Assembly: GCF_011440375.1 (NCBI RefSeq)
Contig: NZ_JAAOIR010000001.1
Location: 186,001 to 250,000, forward strand
From: Halorubellus sp. JP-L1
Lineage (GTDB): Archaea; Halobacteriota; Halobacteria; Halobacteriales; Natrialbaceae
Reading direction: 5' to 3'
Length of the DNA: 64,000 nucleotides
Position numbers and translations under genes: made by a program
Notes under the pieces: model-generated
The model's database searches: none
The model's input: the letters and a program-made list of their open reading frames with translations, nothing else
Told to the model about the DNA's origin: nothing
Part shown: one piece after another, positions 23,957 through 32,756 of the stretch
Layout: the number at the start of each line of letters is the position of its first letter
Numbering within the stretch: position 1 is the stretch's first letter

Positions 23957-25588
23957 ATGGACACCTGGCAGCGGCGGACGACGTACTACCTCGCCGGGCT
24001 CGCGTTCGTGATGCTCGCGTACGCCGTCCTCTACTATCACGGGATGAACGCGATCGAGGGCGACCCCGTGACGTTCCTTCACTCGCTCCAGGTCGTCGTC
24101 GAGACGTTCACGACCACTGGCTTCGGGTCCGATTCGCCGTGGTCGACGGCCGCGATGAACGTGCTCGTCATCGTCATGGACCTCACCGGCGTCGTCCTCA
24201 TCTTCCTCGCACTCCCCGTTCTCGTCTTCCCGCTGTTCGAGGAGGCGATCGCGACGACGGTCCCGACCGCCGTCGACGAAGACGTCACCGACCACGTCGT
24301 CATCTGCACGTACACGCCGCGCGCCGACCCGCTCGTCGACGAACTCGACTCCGTCGACGTCCCCTACGTCATCGTCGAACCGGATCGCGAACGAGCGACG
24401 GACCTCCTCGAGGCCGGCTACGACGTCATCCACGCGGACCCCGACAGCGAAGCGGGCTTGCATCGCGCGAACCTCCCGGCGGCGAGAGCGCTCATCGCCG
24501 ACGTCTCCGATCAGGTGGACGCGAGCATCGTCCTCGGCGCTCGCGAGGTCGCCGAGCACGTCCTCCGCGTCAGCGTCGTCGAGGACCCCGATAGGGCTCG
24601 ATACCACGAACTTGCGGGCGCTGACGTCGTGCTGTCGCCGCGGTCGATCCTCGGCGAGAGCCTCGCGAACAAGGTGACGGCGGCACTCACCGCGGAGATC
24701 GGTGCGGCCGTCGAGATCGGCGAGGACTTCGACGTCGCCGAGTTCCCCATCCACCGCGAAAGCGCGCTCGTCGGGACGACGATCGCGGAGAGCGGCCTCC
24801 GCGAGCGAGCGGGCGTGAACGTCATCGGCGCGTGGTTCGACGGCGAGTTCGAGTCCCCGCCCGACCCGAATGCGACGGTCGAAGCGGGAACCGTCCTCCT
24901 GATGACCGGCGAGGAGGCCGCGCTGGAGCGCGCGAAGGAACTCACGCTGAGCGAGTCCCGTCGGGTCGCGAGAGGCGAGACGATCGTCGCCGGCTACGGC
25001 GAAGTCGGTCGACGCGTCGTCGCGGACCTCGAGGACGCGAACCTCCCGTACACGGTCCTCGACAGGGAGGACCAGGACGGCGTCGACGTCGTCGGGGACG
25101 CGACGGACCCGGACGCGCTCGAGGCGGCGGGCATCCAGGAAGCGCGGACGCTCGTCCTCGCGCTCCCCGACGACACCGCGACGGAGTTCGCGACGCTCGT
25201 CGCGCGCGATGCGACCGACGCGATCGAGATCGTCTGTCGCGCCGAACAGATCGAGTCGTCGAAGAAGATGTACCGGGCCGGCGCCGACTACGTGCTCTCG
25301 CTCGCGACCGTCACCGGCCGGATGGTCGCCTCCGAGGTGCTCGACGAGGACGTGATCTCGCTGAACACCCAGATCGAGGTCGTTCGCACGAAGGCGCCCG
25401 GGTTGACCGGGAAGACGCTCGCCGAAGCGCTCGTCCGGTCGCGGACTGGCTGCACGGTCGTCGCGCTCGAACGTGACGGAGTGCTCCAGACGGACGTCGG
25501 CCCGGACACGGAGATCAGAGCGAACGACGACCTCGTCGTCGCCGGAACGGACGCCGGAACGAACCGGTTCCAGGAACTGCTCGGGTAA
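23957..25588 (+). CDS. Potassium channel with two fused RCK (TrkA) domains
   Basis: 543 residues. Two membrane helices (about 12-28 and 70-92) flank a pore loop with the K+ filter TTGFG (residues 53-57). Two RCK regulators follow. The first (about residue 112 on) reads HVVICTYTPRADPLVDEL and lacks the GxGxxG nucleotide loop. The second (about residue 334 on) has AGYGEVGRRVVADL, an intact loop, and CRAEQIESSKKMYRAGADY. Each is followed by a TrkA-C-like lobe. One chain would supply both RCK halves of a gating ring. A T-rich promoter element (CGTTTTCAG) lies 28 nt upstream of the start. Confidence 0.9.
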   Translation: MDTWQRRTTYYLAGLAFVMLAYAVLYYHGMNAIEGDPVTFLHSLQVVVETFTTTGFGSDSPWSTAAMNVLVIVMDLTGVVLIFLALPVLVFPLFEEAIATTVPTAVDEDVTDHVVICTYTPRADPLVDELDSVDVPYVIVEPDRERATDLLEAGYDVIHADPDSEAGLHRANLPAARALIADVSDQVDASIVLGAREVAEHVLRVSVVEDPDRARYHELAGADVVLSPRSILGESLANKVTAALTAEIGAAVEIGEDFDVAEFPIHRESALVGTTIAESGLRERAGVNVIGAWFDGEFESPPDPNATVEAGTVLLMTGEEAALERAKELTLSESRRVARGETIVAGYGEVGRRVVADLEDANLPYTVLDREDQDGVDVVGDATDPDALEAAGIQEARTLVLALPDDTATEFATLVARDATDAIEIVCRAEQIESSKKMYRAGADYVLSLATVTGRMVASEVLDEDVISLNTQIEVVRTKAPGLTGKTLAEALVRSRTGCTVVALERDGVLQTDVGPDTEIRANDDLVVAGTDAGTNRFQELLG

Positions 25589-25612
25589 GACGGTCGCCGC
25601 CGTCGCTGCGTG

Positions 25613-26740
25613 TCACTCGGGGTCGACGACGCGCGTCGGCCCGCCGCCGACGAGTTCGCCCTCGCGACTCCCCGGCGGCCGGTACCGCCAGACGCGCGAG
25701 TCCTCGCCGCCGCCGTCGACGACGGGCGCGTCCTTCAGGCCGCGTTTCACGCACCGCCACCAGCCGGATTCGCTGTCGTAGCCCGCGGGGTACTCGTCGT
25801 AGAGTTCGTCGACGAAGTCCCCGCGCTTCGCGCGACTCACGTCCCGGAGGTACGCGAGCGCCGCACCGACGGCCTCTCGCCGAGGCTCGCACGTCGACTC
25901 CGACCGGCCGGGGACGTCGAGCGAGTCGAGGTCGACGAGGTCCTCGCCGGGCCGGACGTCGGAACTGGACCGCGCGATGCGCGTTCCCGACCGGTAGTCC
26001 AGGCCCGTGGAGGGTTCCCGGCCGAGTCGCTCGCGGGTCTTCGCGACCGCGCGCCGCGCGAACTCGTCGAGGCGCTCGCCCTCGACGCCCCGGAGCTGGT
26101 TCGCGTGCGACCCCAACGACTCGTCCTCGAAGCGCTCGACGCGCTCGGGCGCGAAGTTCCCGCCGAGGTCGTCGTTCTCCGCGCGGGAGTTCCCGCGCGC
26201 AGCGTCAGCCGCGACGCTCTCGGGCTCGTCGCGGTCGTCCGTACTCGCGTCGAGCGTCGACTGTTCGGTCGCCGCGGCTCGGTCGGCGGTGCCCTCCTGT
26301 TCGGTCGCTGCGGGTCGGTCGGCGTTGGCTCCCTGTTCGGTCGCTGCGGGCCGGTCGGCGTCCGCGGTCGACTCGCCGCCGTGAGAGCCGTCCTGGGACG
26401 CCGTGGCCGTCGTCGCGCCACTCCCGTCCGTCGCCCGCGTCCGGTCGGTCTCGACGGTACCGGCCTTACCGGCCGCGTCCACCGCACCGGTGGCGTCCGC
26501 CGGGTCCGCAACTCGCTGGTCGCCCTCGCCGTCGTGTGCTGAGAGCTTCGCCTCCAGTTCGTCGACGCGCGACTGGTACTCCGTCAGCAACTGGTCGCGC
26601 TCCGTGCCCTGCTCGATCGCGGCGCGGTTCCCGATGATCCACCGCAGGTACGCCGCTCGGTCCTCGAAGCCCAGGAGGTCGACCTCCGTGTCCAGCTTCC
26701 GGACGTCCTCCGGCGAGAGTTCGAGGCGTATCTCGGGCAT
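25613..26740 (-). CDS. RHH-like/winged-helix haloarchaeal protein with disordered centre
   Basis: 375 residues. The N-terminus (MPEIRLELSPEDVRKLDTEV, then FEDRAAYLRWII) resembles a ribbon-helix-helix unit and leads into a short coiled coil (QSRVDELEAKL). The centre is Ala/Asp/Glu/Thr-rich and includes three 12-residue repeats (ADRPAATEQGAN type). The C-terminal 75 residues (LAYLRDVSRAKRGDFVDELY, then GWWRCVKRGLKDA) look like a winged helix. I infer a DNA-binding protein; no family is recognised with confidence. ATG 26740 is chosen because ATTTATG (about 26765-26772, minus strand) is 30 nt upstream. Confidence 0.75.
   Translation of the reverse strand: MPEIRLELSPEDVRKLDTEVDLLGFEDRAAYLRWIIGNRAAIEQGTERDQLLTEYQSRVDELEAKLSAHDGEGDQRVADPADATGAVDAAGKAGTVETDRTRATDGSGATTATASQDGSHGGESTADADRPAATEQGANADRPAATEQEGTADRAAATEQSTLDASTDDRDEPESVAADAARGNSRAENDDLGGNFAPERVERFEDESLGSHANQLRGVEGERLDEFARRAVAKTRERLGREPSTGLDYRSGTRIARSSSDVRPGEDLVDLDSLDVPGRSESTCEPRREAVGAALAYLRDVSRAKRGDFVDELYDEYPAGYDSESGWWRCVKRGLKDAPVVDGGGEDSRVWRYRPPGSREGELVGGGPTRVVDPE
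26263..26370 (-). repeat. Three tandem 36-nt repeats within the RHH-like gene
   Basis: Units start at 26263, 26299 and 26335, each with GTTCGGTCGC(C/T)GCGG at its left end. They encode the 12-residue repeats in the disordered centre. Confidence 0.85.
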
Positions 26741-26862
26741 CACGCACGGCTACGCCCGTCCCCCTCATAAATCGTGGCGCAAACCACTTGCGAAAGAATC
26801 GTGGAAACCGTTCGCAAGCACCGGCCAAACGCTTAAATCTCGCTGAACACATACGAACTGTC

Positions 26863-27141
26863 ATGCACAAGGACGAGCTCCTCGAACTCCACGAGCACAT
26901 GGTTACGATCATGGAGAACTTCTCCGACCAGGACGAGGTCCCCGACGGCCTGTTCTCGACGTACCGAGAACTCGACATCGACCCGACGGACGTCCACAAG
27001 TCCAAGAGCGAGCACAAGCACGCGGTGTTCGTGCTCGGGAACTCGCTCGCGAAGGCGATGAGCGAGGACGAGTTCTCGAGCGCCGGCCGCATCGGCAAGC
27101 GCATGAAGGAGCTCGCCGACGACGCCGAGTCCAAGATCTGA
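26863..27141 (+). CDS. UPF0058 family protein
   Basis: 92 residues starting MHKDELLELHEHMVTIMEN, the conserved opening of UPF0058, an archaeal helical family proposed to bind metal through its His residues. It also has DVHKSKSEHKHAVFVLGNSL. Function unknown. ATG 26863 is supported by CTTAAATC (about 26831-26838), 29 nt upstream. It is divergent from the RHH-like gene. Confidence 0.9.
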   Translation: MHKDELLELHEHMVTIMENFSDQDEVPDGLFSTYRELDIDPTDVHKSKSEHKHAVFVLGNSLAKAMSEDEFSSAGRIGKRMKELADDAESKI

Positions 27142-27335
27142 ACTCGCTCTTCTCTCGACGCATCGCCGCGTAGTGACGACGATGCCCCCGGCCGTCGTCT
27201 CCGCACGTGGTTGGGGCCGAATCGACGCGATCTGCTCGCGAAGCGCCCGAACTCGTAGACCAACTGAACAGTTTGCGGGATGGACCCGGTCGCGACGGCG
27301 GAACCTATTTGGTCCGCGTGGGGCGAAGGGCGTAC

Positions 27336-29762
27336 ATGGACTCGCGTACGGAAGAGCGCGTCAAGGACTGGGAGTCGCGTCCGTTCTCCTCGGGCTACGA
27401 GGACCTCCGAGAGCTCGCGGACGCGGAGTTCTCTGGGGCCGTGGAGACGGGGTCGACGACCGCCTTCGTGTTGAACGGTAAGGTCGTCGGCGTCGTCGGT
27501 GGCGACGTCGAGTCGTTCGAGGGCGCATCCGGCACGATCTACGAGGCACCGCATCCCAGTCTCCCGCTCCTGTTCGCGATGCGCGAGCAGGGCGGCGAGG
27601 AACGCGCGAAGTACTACACGAACGATACGCCGATCTCCGAAGCCGACGAGACGCTCTCGTCGGGGTCGTTCACGGGCTACGTCGAGCTGTCCGAGAACGT
27701 ACTGTCGGGCGATTACTACGTCGTCTACTACGGCGGACGGTCGATGAGTTGCGCGTTCGTCGGGAACTCCGAGCAGCTCGTGACCGACGACGACGCCTTC
27801 GACCGCGCGAACGACGAGGTCGGGATCTACACGGTCTGGGACGTCGACATCGAGGTACAGGACGTCCCGCCCGCCGAGGACGAACCCGAGGACGACTCCC
27901 AGGACGACGCCGCTGGGAGCGGCGCTGGCGGTGCGGCCGTCGGCGCGTCCGGCAGCGCTGCAGATGCCGCTGGCGGCGCGGATGTGGGTGTTCCTGACGC
28001 CGAGGACGACTCGGATGCTGGCGTCGACGCCGTGAGCGCGGACAGTTCGCCGACGCCCGGTACGGGCGGTGCGACGGCGTCGGACGCGACGGTGGGGTCG
28101 GACGCGACGGCGGGCGCGGCGGACGACGACGGAGCAGTCGCCGCCCCGCCGGTCGACGACGCCGAGGACTCGCCCGGGGCGGTCGACGAGGCCGAGCCAG
28201 ACCGGCAGGGGGAGAGTCAGCGGAACGCTCGGGGGACGGACCCCGAGCGGCGACGGTCCGGGGGGCGGAGGGACGACCGAGGCGCTGGCGGACGAGACGG
28301 CGCGGACGCCGGCCAGGGCGATCGCGAACGGGTCAGCGCGGACGCCGGCCAGGGCGATCGCGAACGGGCCGGCGCGGATGCCGGCCAGGGCGTTGACGAC
28401 GCGACGCGGCGGCATGCGGACGAACCGCAGGGCGGCCGCGATGGAGGCGACGGCGAGGCAGGCGGCGCGATGGCGGAGGTCCCCGACGAGGTGATGGCGG
28501 AGGTCGAAGACGAGGCCCAGACGTCGGAGATCGACGACGAGGCGGCGTGGCGGGAGACGACGACGATCCCCTCGATCAACCCCGAGCGGTCGACGGACGA
28601 CGACGACGATGACCCGCTCTCGGCGAGCGCTGCGTCGCCGTCGTCGAGTCGTACGCAGGGCGGTCGCGACGCCAGCGGTCGCGAGCCGACCGGGTCGAAC
28701 GGCGGTCGGTCGCGGAACAGGAGTTCGGGCGCGGAACGGACCGAGAGTCGTCAGCGAAGCGGTGCGCCCGCGTCCACTGGTGGGCCGAGCGGGGCCGCCC
28801 CGGAGCGCGTCTCCGAACTGGAGTCGGAACTCGAGGACGTCCGCGGGGAGCGCGACGCCGTCGCGAGCGAGCGCGACGACCTGGAGCGCGAACGCGACGA
28901 ACTCCGCGAACGCAACCGCGAACTGGAGGCGCGCGTGGAGTCACTCGAGAGCGAGGTCGCCGACCTCGAGGCCGACCTCGCGAGCGCACGGGAGCATCTG
29001 GAGGCCGAGGAGTCGCCGGCGGCGGCCGCGAGCGTCGAACTGTCGCCGCGAGAGGCTCTCGAGGGAACGAACCTCTTCGTCCGGTACGGCTCGAAGAGCG
29101 CGACGACGCTCGAGGACGTCCACGACACCGACGTCTCCGTCGCCGACCTTGAGGCGAACCTCCGCCTCGAGTACCACACTGGGTTCGACGCGGCCGACGC
29201 CGCCGTCGACGGCCAGCCGTACGACGAGTTCCTCTACGACTCCACGCCCTACCGGTTCGTCGAGTGGTTCGTCTACGACCTCGTGTTCGAGATCCGCGAC
29301 ACCGGGAACGAGAGCGACCTCGGCGACCTCTACGAGGCGTTCCCGAAAGTCGACCGGATCGAGCTCTACGGGGACGTCTCCCTCCGGTACGACGAGGACG
29401 GTGAGGAGCACCGCGAGCAGACGACGTTCGACGTCGTCGTCCGCGACCGCATGGGGAACCCCCTGCTGGTCGCGAACGTCAACGACGGCCGGGATCCGGC
29501 GACCGAGTCGATGATGGTCGACCTGCAGGAGCGCGCGAGTCGCGTCAAGCGGACGAGCGACGCGCTCGCCGGCGCGTTCATGGTGACGGCGAGCTTCTTC
29601 GAGCCGGAGGCGCTGGAGATCGCGGACGAGGCGACCAGCGGTAGTCTCCTCCGCCGGGATTCCAAGAAGAGCTACGTGAAGCTCTCCCGGAAGCGCGGCT
29701 ATCACCTCTGTCTCGTCGAGACGCGGAACGGCGAGTTCCACGTGAACGTCCCCGAGCTCTGA
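27336..29762 (+). CDS. Large haloarchaeal conserved protein (DUF7527-type)
   Basis: 808 residues in four parts. An N-terminal domain (1 to about 190) starts MDSRTEERVKDWESRPFSSG, with FVLNGKVVGVVGGDVESF. A long acidic disordered linker (about 190-500) includes AGQGDRER repeats. A coiled coil of Arg/Glu heptads follows (about 490-570, RDDLERERDELRERNRELEA). The C-terminal domain (about 570-808) has YGSKSATTLEDVHD, TTFDVVVRDRMGNPLLVANV and SYVKLSRKRGYHLCLVETRN. The last domain has a nuclease-like strand pattern, but I see no ExK, so I do not call it a nuclease. The start is supported by CTATTT about 28 nt upstream. Confidence 0.82.
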   Translation: MDSRTEERVKDWESRPFSSGYEDLRELADAEFSGAVETGSTTAFVLNGKVVGVVGGDVESFEGASGTIYEAPHPSLPLLFAMREQGGEERAKYYTNDTPISEADETLSSGSFTGYVELSENVLSGDYYVVYYGGRSMSCAFVGNSEQLVTDDDAFDRANDEVGIYTVWDVDIEVQDVPPAEDEPEDDSQDDAAGSGAGGAAVGASGSAADAAGGADVGVPDAEDDSDAGVDAVSADSSPTPGTGGATASDATVGSDATAGAADDDGAVAAPPVDDAEDSPGAVDEAEPDRQGESQRNARGTDPERRRSGGRRDDRGAGGRDGADAGQGDRERVSADAGQGDRERAGADAGQGVDDATRRHADEPQGGRDGGDGEAGGAMAEVPDEVMAEVEDEAQTSEIDDEAAWRETTTIPSINPERSTDDDDDDPLSASAASPSSSRTQGGRDASGREPTGSNGGRSRNRSSGAERTESRQRSGAPASTGGPSGAAPERVSELESELEDVRGERDAVASERDDLERERDELRERNRELEARVESLESEVADLEADLASAREHLEAEESPAAAASVELSPREALEGTNLFVRYGSKSATTLEDVHDTDVSVADLEANLRLEYHTGFDAADAAVDGQPYDEFLYDSTPYRFVEWFVYDLVFEIRDTGNESDLGDLYEAFPKVDRIELYGDVSLRYDEDGEEHREQTTFDVVVRDRMGNPLLVANVNDGRDPATESMMVDLQERASRVKRTSDALAGAFMVTASFFEPEALEIADEATSGSLLRRDSKKSYVKLSRKRGYHLCLVETRNGEFHVNVPEL
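28300..28392 (+). repeat. 36-nt tandem repeat in the linker of the DUF7527-type gene
   Basis: Units at 28300-28335, 28336-28371 and a partial unit at 28372-28392. Each contains GACGCCGGCCAGGGCG or one base different and encodes ADAGQGDRER. Confidence 0.85.
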
Positions 29763-29906
29763 GCGGCGGGCGTGCCGGGAGTTCGGCGTCGCGATACTGC
29801 GCCTCGCGATACTGCCGCGTCGTGATGCTGCGAACGCGTTCGGGCTCGCGATCCCGCGAACGCGGTCGCTCTGGCCGCGAGGTACGTGCGAGAAGAGAGC
29901 GAAGGC

Positions 29907-30212
29907 CTAGTTCTCGACTTCGGCGGCGTCGTCGATCTTCATGTTCTCCATCTTGTCGACGATCTCGTCGATCTTCTCGTCGAGGTCGTCGACGAACTCG
30001 CTGGTGTGGTCGGTGGTGATGGCGCCCTGGCTCGAGGGCTCGATGAGGTTCTCCTCCTCGAGGACGCGAAGCGAGTAGCGAACCTTGTGGTGGGGGTAGC
30101 CCGTCTCGTTGGACATCTTCACGATCCCGATCGGCTCGTTCTCGATGACCATCTTCAGGACCTGCAAATGCCGCTCCAGCATGTCGACTTCCTTCTCAAG
30201 TCGGTCTATCAT
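29907..30212 (-). CDS. Winged-helix transcription regulator
   Basis: 101 residues. A helix (MIDRLEKEVDMLERHLQVLK) precedes a compact winged helix (IGIVKMSNETGYPHHKVRYS, LRVLEEENLIEPSSQGAITT). It ends with a Asp/Glu/Ile-rich tail (FVDDLDEKIDEIVDKMENM) that could form a coiled coil. ATG 30212 is chosen over further upstream codons because the palindromic GGTTTAAAACC (30237-30247) is centred 30 nt before it and serves as TATA element. The palindrome could also be a self-binding site. Target genes unknown. Confidence 0.82.
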   Translation of the reverse strand: MIDRLEKEVDMLERHLQVLKMVIENEPIGIVKMSNETGYPHHKVRYSLRVLEEENLIEPSSQGAITTDHTSEFVDDLDEKIDEIVDKMENMKIDDAAEVEN

Positions 30213-30236
30213 GGCATTTGTTAACTTGTCGTTAGG

Positions 30237-30247
30237 GGTTTTAAACC
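30237..30247 (-). promoter_or_regulatory. Palindromic TATA element of the winged-helix gene
   Basis: GGTTTAAAACC, an 11-nt near-perfect inverted repeat, centred 30 nt before the ATG at 30212. Confidence 0.65.
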
Positions 30248-30464
30248 TTACTCTCCCATTGGCATGGGGCCACAGAACAGTGTTCAGACTTGACACACGC
30301 CGGTTATAGGTCTTCTGGTCGGGTGGAGCGTCGCCCCCGCGCGTTTCGGTCCCGAGCACGCGCCGAACGCACCCGCGGAATCCGGCAGATTCGAGTCGCG
30401 ATCGAGGGCGGGACCGACGCTATCGAAATCGGTTTATCGGGGCCTCGTGAAGTCGCCGGTGTAA

Positions 30465-31841
30465 ATGACTGTTACCATCGTCGGTTCCCAGCTCGGGGAC
30501 GAGGGCAAGGGCGGCGTCGTCGACGTGTACGGCGACCCGGCCGACGTCGTCGTCCGCTACCAGGGCGGCGACAACGCCGGTCACACCGTCGTCGAGGACG
30601 GGACCGAGTACAAGCTCTCGCTCGTCCCGAGCGGGGCCGTCCGCGGGAAGGTCGGCGTTCTCGGCAACGGCTGCGTCGTGAATCCCGCGACGCTGTTCGA
30701 GGAGATGGACGCCCTCCGCGACCGCGGACTGGACCCGGACGTCCGCGTCGCCGAGCGCGCGCACGTCATCCTCCCGTACCACCGCGTCCTCGACGGCATC
30801 GAGGAGGAGGTCAAGAGCGAGACCGATAGCGCGGTCGGCACGACCGGACGCGGCATCGGGCCGACGTACGAGGACAAAGCTGGTAGGCGTGGGATCCGCG
30901 TCGGCGACCTCCTCGACGAGGACGTGCTCCGCGAGCGCGTCGACTACGTCGTCCCGCAGAAGCGCGCGCTCCTCGAGGACGTCTACGGCGTCGACGTCGA
31001 CGACCTGGAGGACCCGGACGCGTTCGACGAGGACGCGGTGTTCGAGACCGCTCGCGAGTACGGCGAGCGGCTCGCCGAAGAGGACATGACCGTGGACGCC
31101 GGCCCGTTCCTCGCGGCGAAGCACGAGGCGGGCGAGAACGTGATGCTCGAGGGCGCACAGGGGACGATCATCGACATCGACCACGGGAACTACCCCTACG
31201 TGACGTCCTCGAACCCGACCGCGGGCGGGGCGGCGACAGGGTCGGGGCTGAGTCCCGGCGTCATCGGTCAGGGCGAGGTCGTCGGCATCGTGAAGGCGTA
31301 CCTGACGCGCGTCGGCCGCGGGCCGCTCCCGACGGAGCTGGCGGGCGTCGAGGGCCAGACGCCGGGGTACGACGGGGACGCGGGCGAACGCGAAGAGGAG
31401 CTCGCGACGTACATCCGCGACGAGGGCGGCGAGTACGGCACCGTCACCGGACGGCCGCGTCGCGTCGGCTGGCTCGACATGCCGATGCTCCGGCACTCGA
31501 CGCGCGTGAACGGCTTCACGGGCCTCGCGGTGAACCACGTCGACGTCCTCGCGGGCCTCGACGAGGTCCAGGTCGGGCACTCGTACACGCTCGGGGGCGA
31601 GGAAGTCCACACGCTGCCGTCGACCACCGAACAGTGGGCGGCCTGCGAGGCGAACATGCGCACGTTCGACGGCTGGCCGGAAGTCGACTGGGACGCGGTC
31701 GACGAGTACGGCGACCTCCCGGAGAACGCTCGCACGTACCTCGAGTACGTCAGCGACGAACTCGACACGGACGTCTACGCGGTCGGCGTCGGCCCGGACC
31801 GCGACCAGACCGTCGTCGTCGAGTCGCCGTACGACGACTGA
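30465..31841 (+). CDS. purA: Adenylosuccinate synthetase
   Basis: 458 residues. It makes adenylosuccinate from IMP, aspartate and GTP, the first committed step to AMP. Motifs: IVGSQLGDEGKGG at the N-terminus (GTP loop with catalytic Asp), GGDNAGHTVV, TTGRGIGPTYEDK, LEGAQGTIIDIDHGNYPYVT and GRPRRVGWLDMP. The chain is a little longer than the bacterial enzyme because of acidic insertions (around residues 165-190 and 300-320). GGTTTATCGG (about 30430-30439) is centred 29 nt before the ATG, so the transcript is leaderless. Confidence 0.97.
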   Translation: MTVTIVGSQLGDEGKGGVVDVYGDPADVVVRYQGGDNAGHTVVEDGTEYKLSLVPSGAVRGKVGVLGNGCVVNPATLFEEMDALRDRGLDPDVRVAERAHVILPYHRVLDGIEEEVKSETDSAVGTTGRGIGPTYEDKAGRRGIRVGDLLDEDVLRERVDYVVPQKRALLEDVYGVDVDDLEDPDAFDEDAVFETAREYGERLAEEDMTVDAGPFLAAKHEAGENVMLEGAQGTIIDIDHGNYPYVTSSNPTAGGAATGSGLSPGVIGQGEVVGIVKAYLTRVGRGPLPTELAGVEGQTPGYDGDAGEREEELATYIRDEGGEYGTVTGRPRRVGWLDMPMLRHSTRVNGFTGLAVNHVDVLAGLDEVQVGHSYTLGGEEVHTLPSTTEQWAACEANMRTFDGWPEVDWDAVDEYGDLPENARTYLEYVSDELDTDVYAVGVGPDRDQTVVVESPYDD

Positions 31842-31872
31842 GCACAACCGGGAGCGTACCGGCCCACGCAGT

Positions 31873-31887
31873 AGTTAGTTTCTTTAG
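31873..31887 (+). promoter_or_regulatory. Promoter of the 61-residue gene
   Basis: AGTTAGTTTCTTTAG, T-rich core centred 28 nt before the ATG at 31910. The first 12 nt are identical to the element upstream of the globin gene (33201-33212, minus strand). Confidence 0.6.
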
Positions 31888-31909
31888 TTCTCGGCTGCAC
31901 GTAACGGGC

Positions 31910-32095
31910 ATGCTCGGTCGTCTCCGTGCGTTCGTCCGGTCGCACTGGCCCGATGACGACGGTAGCGTCTGGAACGCCATCCCCGGCCGCCAGTACGGCG
32001 GTCGGCACGCGGAGGCCGGCGGTCTCTCTCGCTCGGAGCAGGAGGACGCCATCCAGGACGTCCAGGAGCAAGCAGAGGCACTCGACGGGCGCTGA
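31910..32095 (+). CDS. Small conserved-looking protein, 61 residues
   Basis: MLGRLRAFVRSHWPDDDGSV, a middle part WNAIPGRQYGGRHAEAGG and a charged helix (RSEQEDAIQDVQEQAEALD). There is no signal peptide, Cys or membrane segment. Coding is supported by a promoter element at the right distance and by a haloarchaeal-type acidic composition. I recognise no family. Confidence 0.72.
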   Translation: MLGRLRAFVRSHWPDDDGSVWNAIPGRQYGGRHAEAGGLSRSEQEDAIQDVQEQAEALDGR

Positions 32096-32198
32096 CGGTT
32101 CTCTACGCTGCGAGCGGTTCGTCCGGGCACACGGACGGTTCCTCCCGATTGTTCCGTACGTAGCAACGCTTTCGACGCACTACTCGTTACCGTGGCAC

Positions 32199-32756
32199 AT
32201 GGAGGACTACGATCGGTTCCGGATCTACTCGGTCGCGCTCGACCCGGAGTACTGTCCGCAGTGTGGAACCGCGGTCGGGGCGCGCGATTTCGACGCCGGA
32301 GCGATGGACTGGTGCGAGGAGTGCGAGATGGTGTTCTCGCGGAACCCGCTCGCGGCCGTCCACGTGGTCGTCCGCGACGACGACCACGTGTTGCTGCTGG
32401 ACGAACCGATCCCCCAGCACGAGGGCGTCCTGAGCCTCCCCGGCGGCCACGCCGGTCACGACGAGGGTCCGCGCGAGGCCGTCCTCCGCGAACTCGCGGA
32501 GGAGACGGGGCTCGACGCCGCGCCCGACGCGCTCTCGCTCGTCACGGTCCGGCACGTCGAGACGCCGGAGGTCGCGTATCACTTCGCGACCTATGCGCTC
32601 GACCTCGCGGACGCGTCCGGCGACCTGCGGCCCGAGGCCGAGGGGTTCGAGGTTCGGCGCGAGCCCGTCGCGGACGTTCTCGCCGGCGACGTCCGATTGC
32701 GGGACTCCGACCGCGAACGCATCGCGAAGGCGTTCGAGCGAGAGCCCTCGGCGTAG
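32199..32756 (+). CDS. Nudix hydrolase with N-terminal zinc ribbon
   Basis: 185 residues. A zinc ribbon (YCPQCGTAVGARDF, then DWCEECEMVFSRNPLAAV) precedes the Nudix fold. The Nudix box is complete: GGHAGHDEGPREAVLRELAE followed by ETGL. Similar ribbon-Nudix proteins act on NADH-type or other nucleoside diphosphate compounds. The substrate is open. The last 215 nt overlap, in antisense, the long reading frame of the globin gene. Confidence 0.88.
   Translation: MEDYDRFRIYSVALDPEYCPQCGTAVGARDFDAGAMDWCEECEMVFSRNPLAAVHVVVRDDDHVLLLDEPIPQHEGVLSLPGGHAGHDEGPREAVLRELAEETGLDAAPDALSLVTVRHVETPEVAYHFATYALDLADASGDLRPEAEGFEVRREPVADVLAGDVRLRDSDRERIAKAFEREPSA

Noticed and set aside
27336-29762. PD-(D/E)xK nuclease in the C-terminal domain of the DUF7527-type protein
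   Set aside because: The strand TTFDVVVRDRMGNPLLVANV looks suggestive, but there is no E-x-K after the Asp.
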